Assembly (NCBI RefSeq): GCF_017916275.1
Contig: NZ_JAFMST010000020.1
Location: 1 to 39,034, forward strand
DNA from: Rubellimicrobium arenae
GTDB lineage: Bacteria > Pseudomonadota > Alphaproteobacteria > Rhodobacterales > Rhodobacteraceae
Length of the DNA stretch: 39,034 bases
Reading direction: 5' to 3'
Part shown: positions 8,380 through 15,749 of the stretch, one piece after another
How the letters are laid out: each line of letters begins with the position of its first letter
How positions within the stretch are numbered: the first letter of the stretch is position 1
Position numbers and translations under genes: made by a program
The notes under the pieces: generated by a model
The model's input: the letters and a program-made list of their open reading frames with translations, nothing else
What the model was told of the DNA's origin: nothing
The model's database searches: none

Positions 8380-9309
8380 ATGCTTCACGACAAGGCCTTC
8401 GCGCCGCTCAGGGCGGCCGTCATTTCCATGGGTCTGCTCGCGCCCGTCGGCGTTCAGGCCGAGACCATCGGCGTGTCGATGCCCTGGTTCGACGATGTCT
8501 GGCTGACGGTCCTGCGGAACGGGATCCAGGATAACGCCAGCAAGGCTGGCTTCGAGACCCAGGCCGAAGACGCGAACGGGGACGTGAACCGCCAGATCGA
8601 CCAGGTCACCAACATGATCGCCTCAGGGGTCGACGCGCTGATCGTCTCGCCCGTCGACACGTCGGCCACCCAGGTCATGACGCAACAGGCGACCGCCGCG
8701 GGCATCCCGATCGTCTATGTGGCGCGAAAGCCCGACGAGGAACTGCCGGCCGGTGCGGTCTATGTCGGCTCGGACGAGCGGACCTCCGGCACCATGCAGG
8801 CCGAGGAGGTGGCCCGACAGCTAGGCGGAAAGGGCAATGTCATCCTGTTCCAGGGCGAACTGGCCGTGAACACGACAACCGTCCGATCGAACGGAGTTCG
8901 GACGGTGCTGGCCCAGTACCCGGACATCGCGATCGTTCAGGAGCCCGCAGCCAATTATCAGCGGAACCAGGCGTCCGACCTGATGACCAACATCATCACC
9001 TCGGGCGAGCCGGTCGATGCCATCATCGCCAACAACGACGAGATGGCCATCGGAGCCATCCTGGCGCTGCAATCGGCTGGCCTCGACCCGAAGCCCGTGG
9101 TGATCGCCGGCATCGACGGCACCGCCGACGCGCTGGGTCAGATGCAGGCAGGGGATCTGGACGTCACCGTCTTCCACAATGCCGCCGGCCAGGCCCAGAA
9201 GGCCGTGGAGGCCGCAGGCGCCATGATGAGGGGCGAACCCGTCGAGCCGGTCACCTGGGTTCCCTTTGAACTCGTCACGCAAGAGAACCTCTCAAGCTAC
9301 ATGAACTGA
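8380..9309 (+). CDS. Periplasmic sugar-binding protein of an ABC transporter (ribose/galactose type)
   Basis: This 309-residue protein has a signal peptide (cleavage near VGVQA-ETIG, residue 27) and the two-lobed periplasmic binding fold of the ribose/galactose class. Hallmarks are MPWFDDVWLTVLRNGIQ at the N terminus, GVDALIVSPVDT, and NNDEMAIGAILAL with GIDGTADAL in the C-terminal half. It would capture a sugar or polyol in the periplasm for an ABC importer. The ATG at 8380 follows a strong GGAGGAGGAGG site. No permease or ATP-binding gene follows; after the stop there is a hairpin and then about 560 bases without a gene. It is therefore an orphan binding protein, perhaps serving a transporter encoded elsewhere or acting as a sensor. 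The LacI regulator directly upstream probably governs it. Confidence 0.9.
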   Translation: MLHDKAFAPLRAAVISMGLLAPVGVQAETIGVSMPWFDDVWLTVLRNGIQDNASKAGFETQAEDANGDVNRQIDQVTNMIASGVDALIVSPVDTSATQVMTQQATAAGIPIVYVARKPDEELPAGAVYVGSDERTSGTMQAEEVARQLGGKGNVILFQGELAVNTTTVRSNGVRTVLAQYPDIAIVQEPAANYQRNQASDLMTNIITSGEPVDAIIANNDEMAIGAILALQSAGLDPKPVVIAGIDGTADALGQMQAGDLDVTVFHNAAGQAQKAVEAAGAMMRGEPVEPVTWVPFELVTQENLSSYMN

Positions 9310-9318
9310 CATCGGTTC

Positions 9319-9377
9319 CGTCCAGGATGGATTATTGGGCGGAGTTGCCGACGCGGCTCCGCCGAACCTCCTGGACG
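9319..9377 (+). terminator. Two-tier stem-loop after the sugar-binding protein gene
   Basis: An outer perfect 9-bp stem (CGTCCAGGA at 9319-9327 with TCCTGGACG at 9369-9377) encloses an inner perfect 7-bp stem (GGCGGAG at 9338-9344 with CTCCGCC at 9357-9363). It starts 10 bases after the stop codon. There is no U-tract, so it could terminate transcription weakly or protect the 3' end of the message. Confidence 0.55.
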
Positions 9378-9899
9378 AGGTTTCGCAGGAGGGCCCCTTG
9401 AGAGGGTCAAGGCATTCCCTTCATCGGACGCTGCAGAAACCGCAGGACCGGTCAGCATCGTCGGATGATGTTTATCCCGTGCCGTTGTCCCTGGGGCATT
9501 CCGCATTGCGATCTGAACCGGCACTTATCGTAGTTACTCAATCGCGCCGCGACCTGATGTCTGCCATTCTGAACTGGAACGAACCAACGCGGAGCATCTC
9601 TTCAGGTCCGCAATTCGGGTATATGAGGCGGCGTATGCTCCTTTGAGCAAAACCCCTTCGCGGTGGCCTGAAACCCCCTCGATTCAACTAGCCAATGGGC
9701 ACGCCCACGTATCGTTCCGTTGGAAACGTGGCATGTCAGTCCCAGGCTGTTTCCTGAGGCTCACGGATACAGGGGCCTCGATGAAAGTTTCCGCATCCCG
9801 GACCGGGCGGATTTATGGTCCAGCCGCGTTGGCGGGCGGGCCAGTGCATTGGCTGATACGCCCGGATGGGGCCGCTGCGCTAGAGGACGCCTGATTGCA

Positions 9900-9919
9900 G
9901 GGCAGCCGGGGAGCTGCCC
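9900..9919 (-). terminator. Hairpin after the first lectin-like gene
   Basis: A perfect 7-bp stem (GGGCAGC at 9900-9906, GCTGCCC at 9913-9919) with a 6-base loop lies 23 bases past the stop codon of the minus-strand lectin-like gene. No U-run is present. Confidence 0.45.
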
Positions 9920-9942
9920 CGCTCGTCTCCTTGGGCCCCTCA

Positions 9943-10629
9943 TCAGGTTGCTCGGCGACGTCCCAAGCCTCCGAGCAGTCCAAGAGCGCTGCCCAGAAGC
10001 AGCACGGTGGCCGGCACCGGGACGACTGCGGGTTCCATGCCACCGTACTCGACCAGGTAAGCCGTGGCTGCGCCCCACTCGAGCGCGTCGTTCCAGTGCT
10101 TCGTGCCGTCGACCCAGCCGATCAGGGCATCCTCCTGTCCGCCCCAGTCGTTCGGCTCACCCCCTGCCCAGTTGGCGTAATCCAGCATCTCGCCGTTCTC
10201 GGGCCCGGCGATCCACGTCCAGTTGCCCTCGTGGTCGGCATCGGACGCGGCCAACCAGGTCGGCCTCCAGCCCATGTCAGGGTAGGTGTAAGGGACCCAG
10301 TCGTAGCGGGGGACGGAATCCTCGAATTCCGTCGCGGACGTCCAGCCGACGACGACCAGATTCCAGCCCACCTTCACGACGGGACCAAAGGTCAGGTCAT
10401 CAAGGAAGGCCATCTCATCAGCCGACGTGATCGTGGCCAGATATCCCTTCAGGCCGTGGAAGGTACGATCGGCCGCGGCGGCCATGGCGCCAGCCAGAGA
10501 ATCCTGCGGATCATTCAGAACCAGCTCGTAATAGTGCCCATTGGCCTCCCATCGCACTGGCACCGCCAGGGCCGAACTCGCGGCCGAGGCCGCCACCGCT
10601 GCCGCACCAAGAATGTGGCATTTGTTCAT
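9943..10629 (-). CDS. Exported C-type-lectin-like domain protein with PEP-CTERM-type tail
   Basis: This 228-residue protein has a signal peptide (residues 1-22, ending SSALA), one C-type-lectin-like domain (about 25-195) and a sorting tail: PVPAT, a hydrophobic helix, then GRRRAT. The domain signatures are NGHYYELV, GLKGYLATITSADEMAFL, GNWTWIAGPENGEM, and a late WAGGEPNDWGGQED segment where carbohydrate-binding residues sit in true lectins. It is therefore likely an exosortase-processed surface or matrix protein with glycan- or protein-binding capacity. The ATG at 10629 is preferred to the TTG one codon upstream because GGAG lies 6 bases before it. A clear paralogue lies at 20091-20765 on the other strand, sharing the NGH(Y/W)YELV and GYL(A/V)TITS blocks. 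Confidence 0.88.
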   Translation of the reverse strand: MNKCHILGAAAVAASAASSALAVPVRWEANGHYYELVLNDPQDSLAGAMAAAADRTFHGLKGYLATITSADEMAFLDDLTFGPVVKVGWNLVVVGWTSATEFEDSVPRYDWVPYTYPDMGWRPTWLAASDADHEGNWTWIAGPENGEMLDYANWAGGEPNDWGGQEDALIGWVDGTKHWNDALEWGAATAYLVEYGGMEPAVVPVPATVLLLGSALGLLGGLGRRRAT

Positions 10630-10666
10630 CAAGCACTCCGCAATTACGGCAACCCAGACAAATTAC

Positions 10667-10694
10667 AGTCTAGATATAGCCATAATTCTGGCAA
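10667..10694 (-). promoter_or_regulatory. Candidate promoter of the first lectin-like gene
   Basis: On the minus strand TTGCCA (10689-10694) and TAGACT (10667-10672) are 16 bases apart in an AT-rich segment, about 38 bases upstream of the start codon. Both are imperfect matches to housekeeping boxes. Confidence 0.35.
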
Positions 10695-11272
10695 TGCGAT
10701 GGCTTTTTTATGGCTTTCGGGCTGCAAGTCGCTGTGCGGCTATCGTGCTATATCACAATCCGTCTTGGGCCGATGCTATTCTTTGGGTTCATTCTCTTTT
10801 AAGGCGATTGTATTTCAGTTGGATCTTGTATTGATGCCGGCCCAGCAATCGTTCTTTCTGGAATCGCTGTTTGTGCGCCCGCCTTGCGGGATCGTCCGGC
10901 GGTTTCCAGGGGCCGCCGCGTGGATAGGGAAGGGGACGTGGCCTTCGGCGCGGTCTGGACCCCGTCCCGTTTGGTGCGGGCCATCCATGCCGGGGTGATC
11001 TGCTGGGGCTCAGGGCGCTGTCGTTGAAGCTGACCGCTGCCGGGGACGTCCGGTGCCGCCTGGCCCAAGGCTCAGGTGGCGGTCAGGAACTTTCAGGAGC
11101 CGCATTCCGTAGCGGCGCCTTCGGAAGCGCGTCGTCCCGTCCTTGATCTTCCGCCGCCCTTCGGGCGCAGATCAGGGCCAGTGACGGGGCCGCGGCCTGC
11201 GTTGAGGGCTGGGGGTCCTGCGCTGGGCAGCCAAGAGGACGTTCGGGTGTGGGGGTCGGACCGGAAAGGATC

Positions 11273-11295
11273 GGGGCCACCTGAGAGGTGGCCCC
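11273..11295 (-). terminator. Perfect hairpin downstream of the small membrane protein gene
   Basis: A perfect 9-bp stem (GGGGCCACC at 11273-11281, GGTGGCCCC at 11287-11295) has a 5-base loop and lies about 100 bases past the stop codon. On the minus strand it is followed by GATCCTTTCC, which has only a short T-run. Confidence 0.5.
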
Positions 11296-11398
11296 GGGTC
11301 GTCGGTCTACAGCTTGGAGTTCTCGGATCCCTGTCCGAGGGGCCAGGGCACTTTCGAACCCGCCGTCCGATGTGGGCGGGCCGATCCGGGCGGAATGG

Positions 11399-11710
11399 TT
11401 ACTCGGTCGTGCCGCCCGTCGTGGTGCCGGTCGTCCCGGTGGTGGTGCCGGTCGTCGCTCCGGTGGTGCCTCCGGTCGTCTCTCCGGTCGTGGCGGCTCC
11501 ATCGGTGGCAGCCGCTCCGTTCGTGGTGGCGGGGGCGTCCGTCGTGGTCGCCGCGTCGTCCGCACCACCGAAGAGGCCCAGGAGCCAGCCCAGGAGAGCC
11601 AGGATGATGATGGCTCCGATCAGATACCAGAGCCAGTTCATGGAGCTGCGCCGCTCGGTCGTGGTTACCTTCGGGTCGCGATAGTCCTGCGGTCCATTCG
11701 CCAAGATCAT
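11399..11710 (-). CDS. Small membrane protein with Thr/Gly/Ala low-complexity tail
   Basis: This protein of about 103 residues belongs to no family I recognise. It has a short charged N terminus, one strong transmembrane helix (about residues 25-46: WLWYLIGAIIILALLGWLLG) and a C-terminal half of about 55 residues built almost only from Thr, Gly and Ala (ATTDGAATTGETTGG, then GTTTG-like units). The start is uncertain: AAGGAG almost touches the ATG at 11710, while an in-frame TTG at 11704 would have ideal spacing. An ATG at 11641, just before the helix, is also possible. It faces away from the YsnF-type stress gene across a 285-base gap, so the two may share control. The tail may be an extracytoplasmic or cytoplasmic disordered linker; topology is not decided by the sequence. 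Confidence 0.65.
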   Translation of the reverse strand: MILANGPQDYRDPKVTTTERRSSMNWLWYLIGAIIILALLGWLLGLFGGADDAATTTDAPATTNGAAATDGAATTGETTGGTTGATTGTTTGTTGTTTGGTTE

Positions 11711-11995
11711 TCTCCTTCTTAGTCGGGCATCGTGGCCTTCGGTCGCTCAATGGCGTGGAGGCCAAGGGGTTCCGTTGCGGGGGGCAAGTTCCACTGTCAT
11801 GAGGTCAGGCTGGCCCAAGAGAGCGGATAAGCGCCCAAGATCCCCGTGATCGGCCGGATAGCGCACTCGCCGTGGTCAAAGTTGTCGGCGCAGGAAACCC
11901 ATGATGGTGTCGGCGGGTTGTGCCTGTCGAAACTCACCGTCGCGACGGGACAGGCGCAGTCCGCCCTGTCCCCGCGGCCAGAAAGGGATTCCACG

Positions 11996-12859
11996 ATGCA
12001 GCGCGCTGTAACGGCTATCTATCGCACCTCCGAGGTTGCCGAACTGGTTCGGCGAGACCTCGAGCAACTCGGCATCGCCCGGCACAACATCACGGTTCTG
12101 CCTGACACCGCCGGCCTTGGCGGCTCGACGCTGGGAACCGGAGACTTCGCGGCGGACCCGATGGACGGGCTTCATGACCTGGGCCTTCCCGAGGAGGATA
12201 TTCGCACCTACCAGCAGGCGCTTCGGAATGGCGACTTCGTGGTCTCGGTCGATGTCGATGACGAGGATTACCTCAGCCAGGTCCAGGAGATCATGCGTCG
12301 CCCCGAGGAGGCCTACGACCTCGACGACCTCGACAACCAATACGCCGACGCGGACTTCATACCGAGGCAGCAGGCCGCCTATGCCGACACCGGCTCGATG
12401 GGCCAGATGGGGGGCGGCAACCTCAATCAGGACGGAACGGTGCGGGTCGTCGAGGAACGGCTCAACGTCGGCAAGCAGGAAGTCGACCGGGGCGCGGTGC
12501 GCGTGCGCTCGTTCGTCCGGGAAGTTCCGGTGCAGGCCGAGGTCGATCTTCGGTCCACCCGCGTCTATGTGGAGCGTCGGCCAGTGGACCGCGCGGTGAG
12601 CCCGGGTGACATCGCCACGGGAGAACAGGTTCTCGAGGCGCGCGAGTACGCCGAGCAACCGGTCGTCTCGAAGGAGGCCCGGGTCGTCGAGGAGATCGGC
12701 CTGCGCGAGGAAACCGAGGTCCAGCACCAGCGCGTTCAGGACACGGTCCGGAAGACCGAGGTCGAGATCGAGGACGAGCGCACCGGTGAGCGGACAAGCC
12801 TGACCGGAAATACCTCCGGCACGAGCGGTTCGGGCTCTTCGGGCAACAGCGGGTTCTAA
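11996..12859 (+). CDS. YsnF/AvaK-domain (DUF2382) stress-response protein
   Basis: This 287-residue soluble, acidic protein has two parts. Residues 1-105 resemble the small alpha/beta domain seen in general stress proteins (MQRAVTAIYRTSEVAELVRRD, with a later GDFVVSVDV strand). Residues about 145-265 form the YsnF/AvaK (DUF2382) domain, recognised by repeating strand-rich units with alternating charges (VRVVEERLNVGKQEVDRG, VYVERRPVDR, REETEVQHQRV). It ends in a Ser/Gly/Thr tail. Members are induced by stress or desiccation; no biochemical activity is established. The ATG at 11996 has AAGGGA upstream; earlier in-frame starts lack a ribosome site. A strong terminator follows. Confidence 0.85.
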   Translation: MQRAVTAIYRTSEVAELVRRDLEQLGIARHNITVLPDTAGLGGSTLGTGDFAADPMDGLHDLGLPEEDIRTYQQALRNGDFVVSVDVDDEDYLSQVQEIMRRPEEAYDLDDLDNQYADADFIPRQQAAYADTGSMGQMGGGNLNQDGTVRVVEERLNVGKQEVDRGAVRVRSFVREVPVQAEVDLRSTRVYVERRPVDRAVSPGDIATGEQVLEAREYAEQPVVSKEARVVEEIGLREETEVQHQRVQDTVRKTEVEIEDERTGERTSLTGNTSGTSGSGSSGNSGF

Positions 12860-13250
12860 GCGAACGACTGCATGGTTCATTCGGGCCCCGGCGCTTGGCG
12901 TCCGGGGCCCGGTTCATTTCAAGGATGAACATGCGACGCCTCAGGCGACGGGGCCCCGGACGAACGGTCCTTCAGCCGGACGTGGGGTGGGGCCTCTGAT
13001 CCGCGAGCCCCGGCCCGCGGATCTGTCGTAGGGGTTGCACGCGCCAAGTGGCCCTTGATGAGCGGCGTTCAGGACGCTCACGGGCCCGGCTCCCCCCCAT
13101 GATCCCGCGCCCCGGATGCCGCTTCGATGGGTATCGTCTGTCCCAGCCCAGCACTTCGCATCGGTCGCAAGAGCCGGCAGCGCGCGTAAGGTTCCTGTGG
13201 CCCTTCGTCGGCCGCAGCAAACCCGACGCGTGAACGCGTGTGCTCCTGCT
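12860..13250. other. Convergent intergenic region
   Basis: This region lies between the ends of the YsnF-type gene (plus) and the I9-like gene (minus). It contains the YsnF terminator and otherwise GC-rich DNA with no credible gene. Confidence 0.5.
12883..12910 (+). terminator. Intrinsic-type terminator of the YsnF-domain gene
   Basis: A perfect 9-bp GC stem (GGGCCCCGG at 12883-12891, CCGGGGCCC at 12902-12910) has a 10-base loop and lies 23 bases after the stop codon. GGTTCATT is repeated directly on either side of the hairpin. There is no U-run of any length. Confidence 0.65.
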
Positions 13251-13631
13251 TCAGCCAGCCTGGACCAGAGGACGCCGGGTATTGGGCCAAAGGGCCAGGA
13301 CTGCCGGAAGTTCCGCAACCCTTTGGATCTCGCGCCCGGTGGCCTTGACGACAAAGGCGCGCGAGGACGGAAGGTAGCGCTCGACCGGGTGCCCCAGGGC
13401 GGTCTCGATCGCACGGCGTACTTGGGTCACCTGCGCCTCGCTCCCGCGATCTCCGATCACGCGGAAGCTCGGCTGGCCGGGCGTCAAGGGGCTGCGGCCC
13501 GAGGCAACGACCTGGGGGCGGGGAAGATCGACCTCGACCAGCACGGTGCGCACGATGCCTTCCCCCGCAAGGGCTGCCTCGCGAAGTTCGATCGAACGGA
13601 TCTTGTCCAGGGCCTCTGAGAGGGCAGCCAT
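13251..13631 (-). CDS. Small protein resembling a subtilase I9 propeptide/inhibitor domain
   Basis: This protein of about 126 residues has no signal peptide. Its second half, from ETALGHPVERYLPSSRAFVV to VAELPAVLALWPNTRRPL, follows the I9 inhibitor pattern: a strand ending in a surface residue, a helix that scans 'REIQRVAELPAV', then a final strand. I9 domains chaperone folding of subtilisin-like proteases and inhibit them. The gene directly follows a subtilase gene on the same strand (81 bases), so a trans-acting inhibitor or foldase of that protease is a natural inference. The start is not certain: ATG 13631 has AAGGAG 12 bases upstream, and the frame is open back to a TTG at 13679. The family assignment rests on pattern resemblance, not on an alignment. 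Confidence 0.65.
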   Translation of the reverse strand: MAALSEALDKIRSIELREAALAGEGIVRTVLVEVDLPRPQVVASGRSPLTPGQPSFRVIGDRGSEAQVTQVRRAIETALGHPVERYLPSSRAFVVKATGREIQRVAELPAVLALWPNTRRPLVQAG

Positions 13632-13712
13632 CGGTCGCGCGGGCTCCTTCCTGCCTGACACATAGCACCGTTGGCTCAAGACGTCTGCTCCTATCCGTTG
13701 GTTCCCCCTGGC

Positions 13713-15302
13713 TCAGTAGCCCAGGTCCTTGGCAAACCCGATGGCGCGCAGGACATCGACCCGGCCAAAGCCGAACCGGTGATCCTTGCCCGCTTCTCCC
13801 AGCTCCTCGGCCGCGCCCGTCATCAGGTCCTGGAGGACCGAGGCACGGAGGTCCGGTTCGACCCGGGCCTTGATATCGGTGGCGCTGAGCAGGATCGCAA
13901 TGGCCCCCGCGACATGCGGCGCGGCCATGGAGGTGCCGTTGAAATACTCCCATGTTCCGCCGGGGATCGAGGAATAGATGGCCACGCCTGGCGCGGTCAC
14001 GTCCGGCTTGGAATAGACCAGCGGGAGCATGTCCTCGGGAAAGTAGGGCGACTGCCGGATCACCTGGGTCCGGCCTCCGGAGAATCCGGCCACCCGGTTC
14101 ACGCTGTCGGTCGCTCCGACGGCGAAGGCCAGGAGGTCGTTGCCGGGCGATCCGGTGGTCTGGCTCCCTTCGTTCCCGATCGCCGTCACGACGGGGATCC
14201 CCACCTGCAAGGCGTTCAGGATCGCGCTGGTGTAGGTGGACGGCGCGTCCGGTCCCCAGGTCAGGCCGCCCAGGGACATGTTGATGACGTCCACCTTCTG
14301 CTCGATGGCCCAGTCGATGCCCGCCAGGACCTGAGCGTCGGTGCCGCCCCGCGCGCCATCGAGCACGAGGGCTGCGGCGATCCTGGCGTCCGGCGCGACG
14401 CCGATCCAGCGGCCGCTGGCGTTGCCGCCCACCATGATCCCGGCGCAATGGGTGCCATGCTGGTCCGAGTCGTGGGCCTTCGATCCGGGGATCATCGCGC
14501 CGTCCGCGTCGAACTCGGCCCAGGCAGCGATCTTGCCCTTCAGGTCAGGGTGGTCGGGATCGACGCCGGTGTCCAGGAGACCGATCTTCACGCCCCGGCC
14601 GCGCGCGCCGAACGCGCCCCAGGCGCTGAGAGCCCCGATGGACCGGACGCCCCAGGCGCTGACCTTGTTGTCCTCGACCAGGCTCGGGATCTTCTTCGTG
14701 ACGATATGGGGCGGCGTTGCGATCCGGCGGTTCGGGAACACACCTTCCAACTCACCGGCCAGGTCGCTTTCGTAAAGTCTCATGAGGTCGTCTTCGCGGA
14801 TGCGGAGAAGAAAGCTGCCCGAGGCCCAGAAGGTGCGCGGCTCCAGATGCCCTGACCGGTCCGATGGGCCGCCGGCGTTCTCGGACAGGTTGCGCTGGAT
14901 GATCTCGGAATCGATGACGGACCTCATGGAACGGAGGCTTGCGGCGCGAAGCCTGCCGATCGCTGCACGCGACCGTGACGGTTCGGCCGACTGCGGCGCC
15001 AGCGTGGCCGTGAGGCTGAGATCCATTGCCCCGCGCCGCCCTGACGCGGAAGCGGCCATTCTCGCTTTCGGTCCACCCTGGTCGCTGGCGCTGTCGATCT
15101 CCGGAGGCAGGACATCGCGCGGCGAGACGGCGAGCGACCTCCTGCGGATGGCGTCGGCCATGCTGCGGTTGAACTGGTCTTCCCCGGGACTTGCCGGGCC
15201 GGTCTTGATGATGACCTCCCGGATCTCGTCGCGGCCGTTATCGAGGATGAACTCGATCTGGTGCCGAAGGGCCGTGCGCCGGTCGCCCTGACGTGTTGCC
15301 AT
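13713..15302 (-). CDS. Subtilisin-like serine protease (S8 family)
   Basis: This 529-residue protease has the full catalytic set of the S8 family: Asp244 in GLLDTGVDPDHPDL, His282 in DQHGTHCAGI, oxyanion Asn377 in AIGNEG and Ser458 in NGTSMAAPHVAG. About 210 residues precede the catalytic domain; their last part (FLLRIREDDLMRLYESDLAG to PNRRIATPP) resembles an I9-type propeptide. No signal peptide or membrane segment is visible at the N terminus, so the enzyme may act in the cytoplasm or leave by another route. The start ATG 15302 has GGAG upstream; an earlier in-frame start 15 codons back is less likely. A small gene with an I9-like fold follows, suggesting a protease-inhibitor pair. Confidence 0.9.
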   Translation of the reverse strand: MATRQGDRRTALRHQIEFILDNGRDEIREVIIKTGPASPGEDQFNRSMADAIRRRSLAVSPRDVLPPEIDSASDQGGPKARMAASASGRRGAMDLSLTATLAPQSAEPSRSRAAIGRLRAASLRSMRSVIDSEIIQRNLSENAGGPSDRSGHLEPRTFWASGSFLLRIREDDLMRLYESDLAGELEGVFPNRRIATPPHIVTKKIPSLVEDNKVSAWGVRSIGALSAWGAFGARGRGVKIGLLDTGVDPDHPDLKGKIAAWAEFDADGAMIPGSKAHDSDQHGTHCAGIMVGGNASGRWIGVAPDARIAAALVLDGARGGTDAQVLAGIDWAIEQKVDVINMSLGGLTWGPDAPSTYTSAILNALQVGIPVVTAIGNEGSQTTGSPGNDLLAFAVGATDSVNRVAGFSGGRTQVIRQSPYFPEDMLPLVYSKPDVTAPGVAIYSSIPGGTWEYFNGTSMAAPHVAGAIAILLSATDIKARVEPDLRASVLQDLMTGAAEELGEAGKDHRFGFGRVDVLRAIGFAKDLGY

Positions 15303-15749
15303 TTTGTTCTCTCCGTGATCCCCCGGTGAAAGGAAGGTCAGGTCCAAGGTGGACCGCCTGCCTCCCGTTCGAAGGTAGCTCCCGACGGGTGGGCGGGCCA
15401 GAAAAGTTTCTGCTGCAAGTTGAGAGACCCGTCTTGTAACAGCCTCCGGGGTCGCAGACCTGCGGGCACCCCGGCCACTCCGCGGCCGTCAAGTGCCGGC
15501 CTGTGGCGTCGCAGCAGGTTGGCTGGCCAATCCAGCCGACGGTCGATAGGATGGCCCAAAGCTCTATCTGGTTCATCGCAGCGGCACGGCGCCGCCGCAC
15601 GGATCGATCGTCAACCGCAATCCCGACATCGGGCCACGACTCCGGGCAGAACAGCCGGCGGAGGCGCGCGGCTTGCTCGTTTCTGGACTGCGCCGCCGAC
15701 CGATCCAAGTCAGGGGAGGGGAACGCCTTAGGGAAAGGTCTGATCGGGG
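15303..15749. other. Divergent intergenic region between protease and kinase genes
   Basis: This stretch of nearly 450 bases separates the starts of the protease (minus) and histidine kinase (plus) genes, so it should carry both promoters. I see no gene and no clear promoter boxes in it, only small hairpins such as GGTCCA-agg-TGGACC at 15341-15355. Confidence 0.5.

Larger units (their letters stand above)
9310..9942. other. Long gene-free stretch between the binding protein and lectin genes
   Basis: The two genes converge on this 633-base stretch. It holds a two-tier hairpin behind the binding-protein gene and a terminator-like hairpin behind the lectin gene, listed separately. Short open frames exist on the plus strand (for example 9643-9894) but have no ribosome site or family resemblance. 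An importer permease/ATPase would be expected here; I cannot recognise remnants of one. Confidence 0.5.
10633..11398. other. Gene-free region with an AT-rich block
   Basis: This stretch of over 750 bases separates the lectin-like gene from the small membrane protein gene, both on the minus strand. The part from about 10640 to 10860 is clearly richer in A and T than the surrounding DNA and contains the candidate lectin promoter. The remainder is GC-rich with no credible frame. A terminator-like hairpin (11273-11295) is listed separately. The AT-rich part may be a long regulatory region or a relic of foreign DNA. Confidence 0.5.

Noticed and set aside
9643-9894. Plus-strand frame of 83 codons in the gene-free stretch
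   Set aside because: No ribosome site and no resemblance to a known family; its overlap with similar open frames on both strands fits chance in GC-rich DNA.
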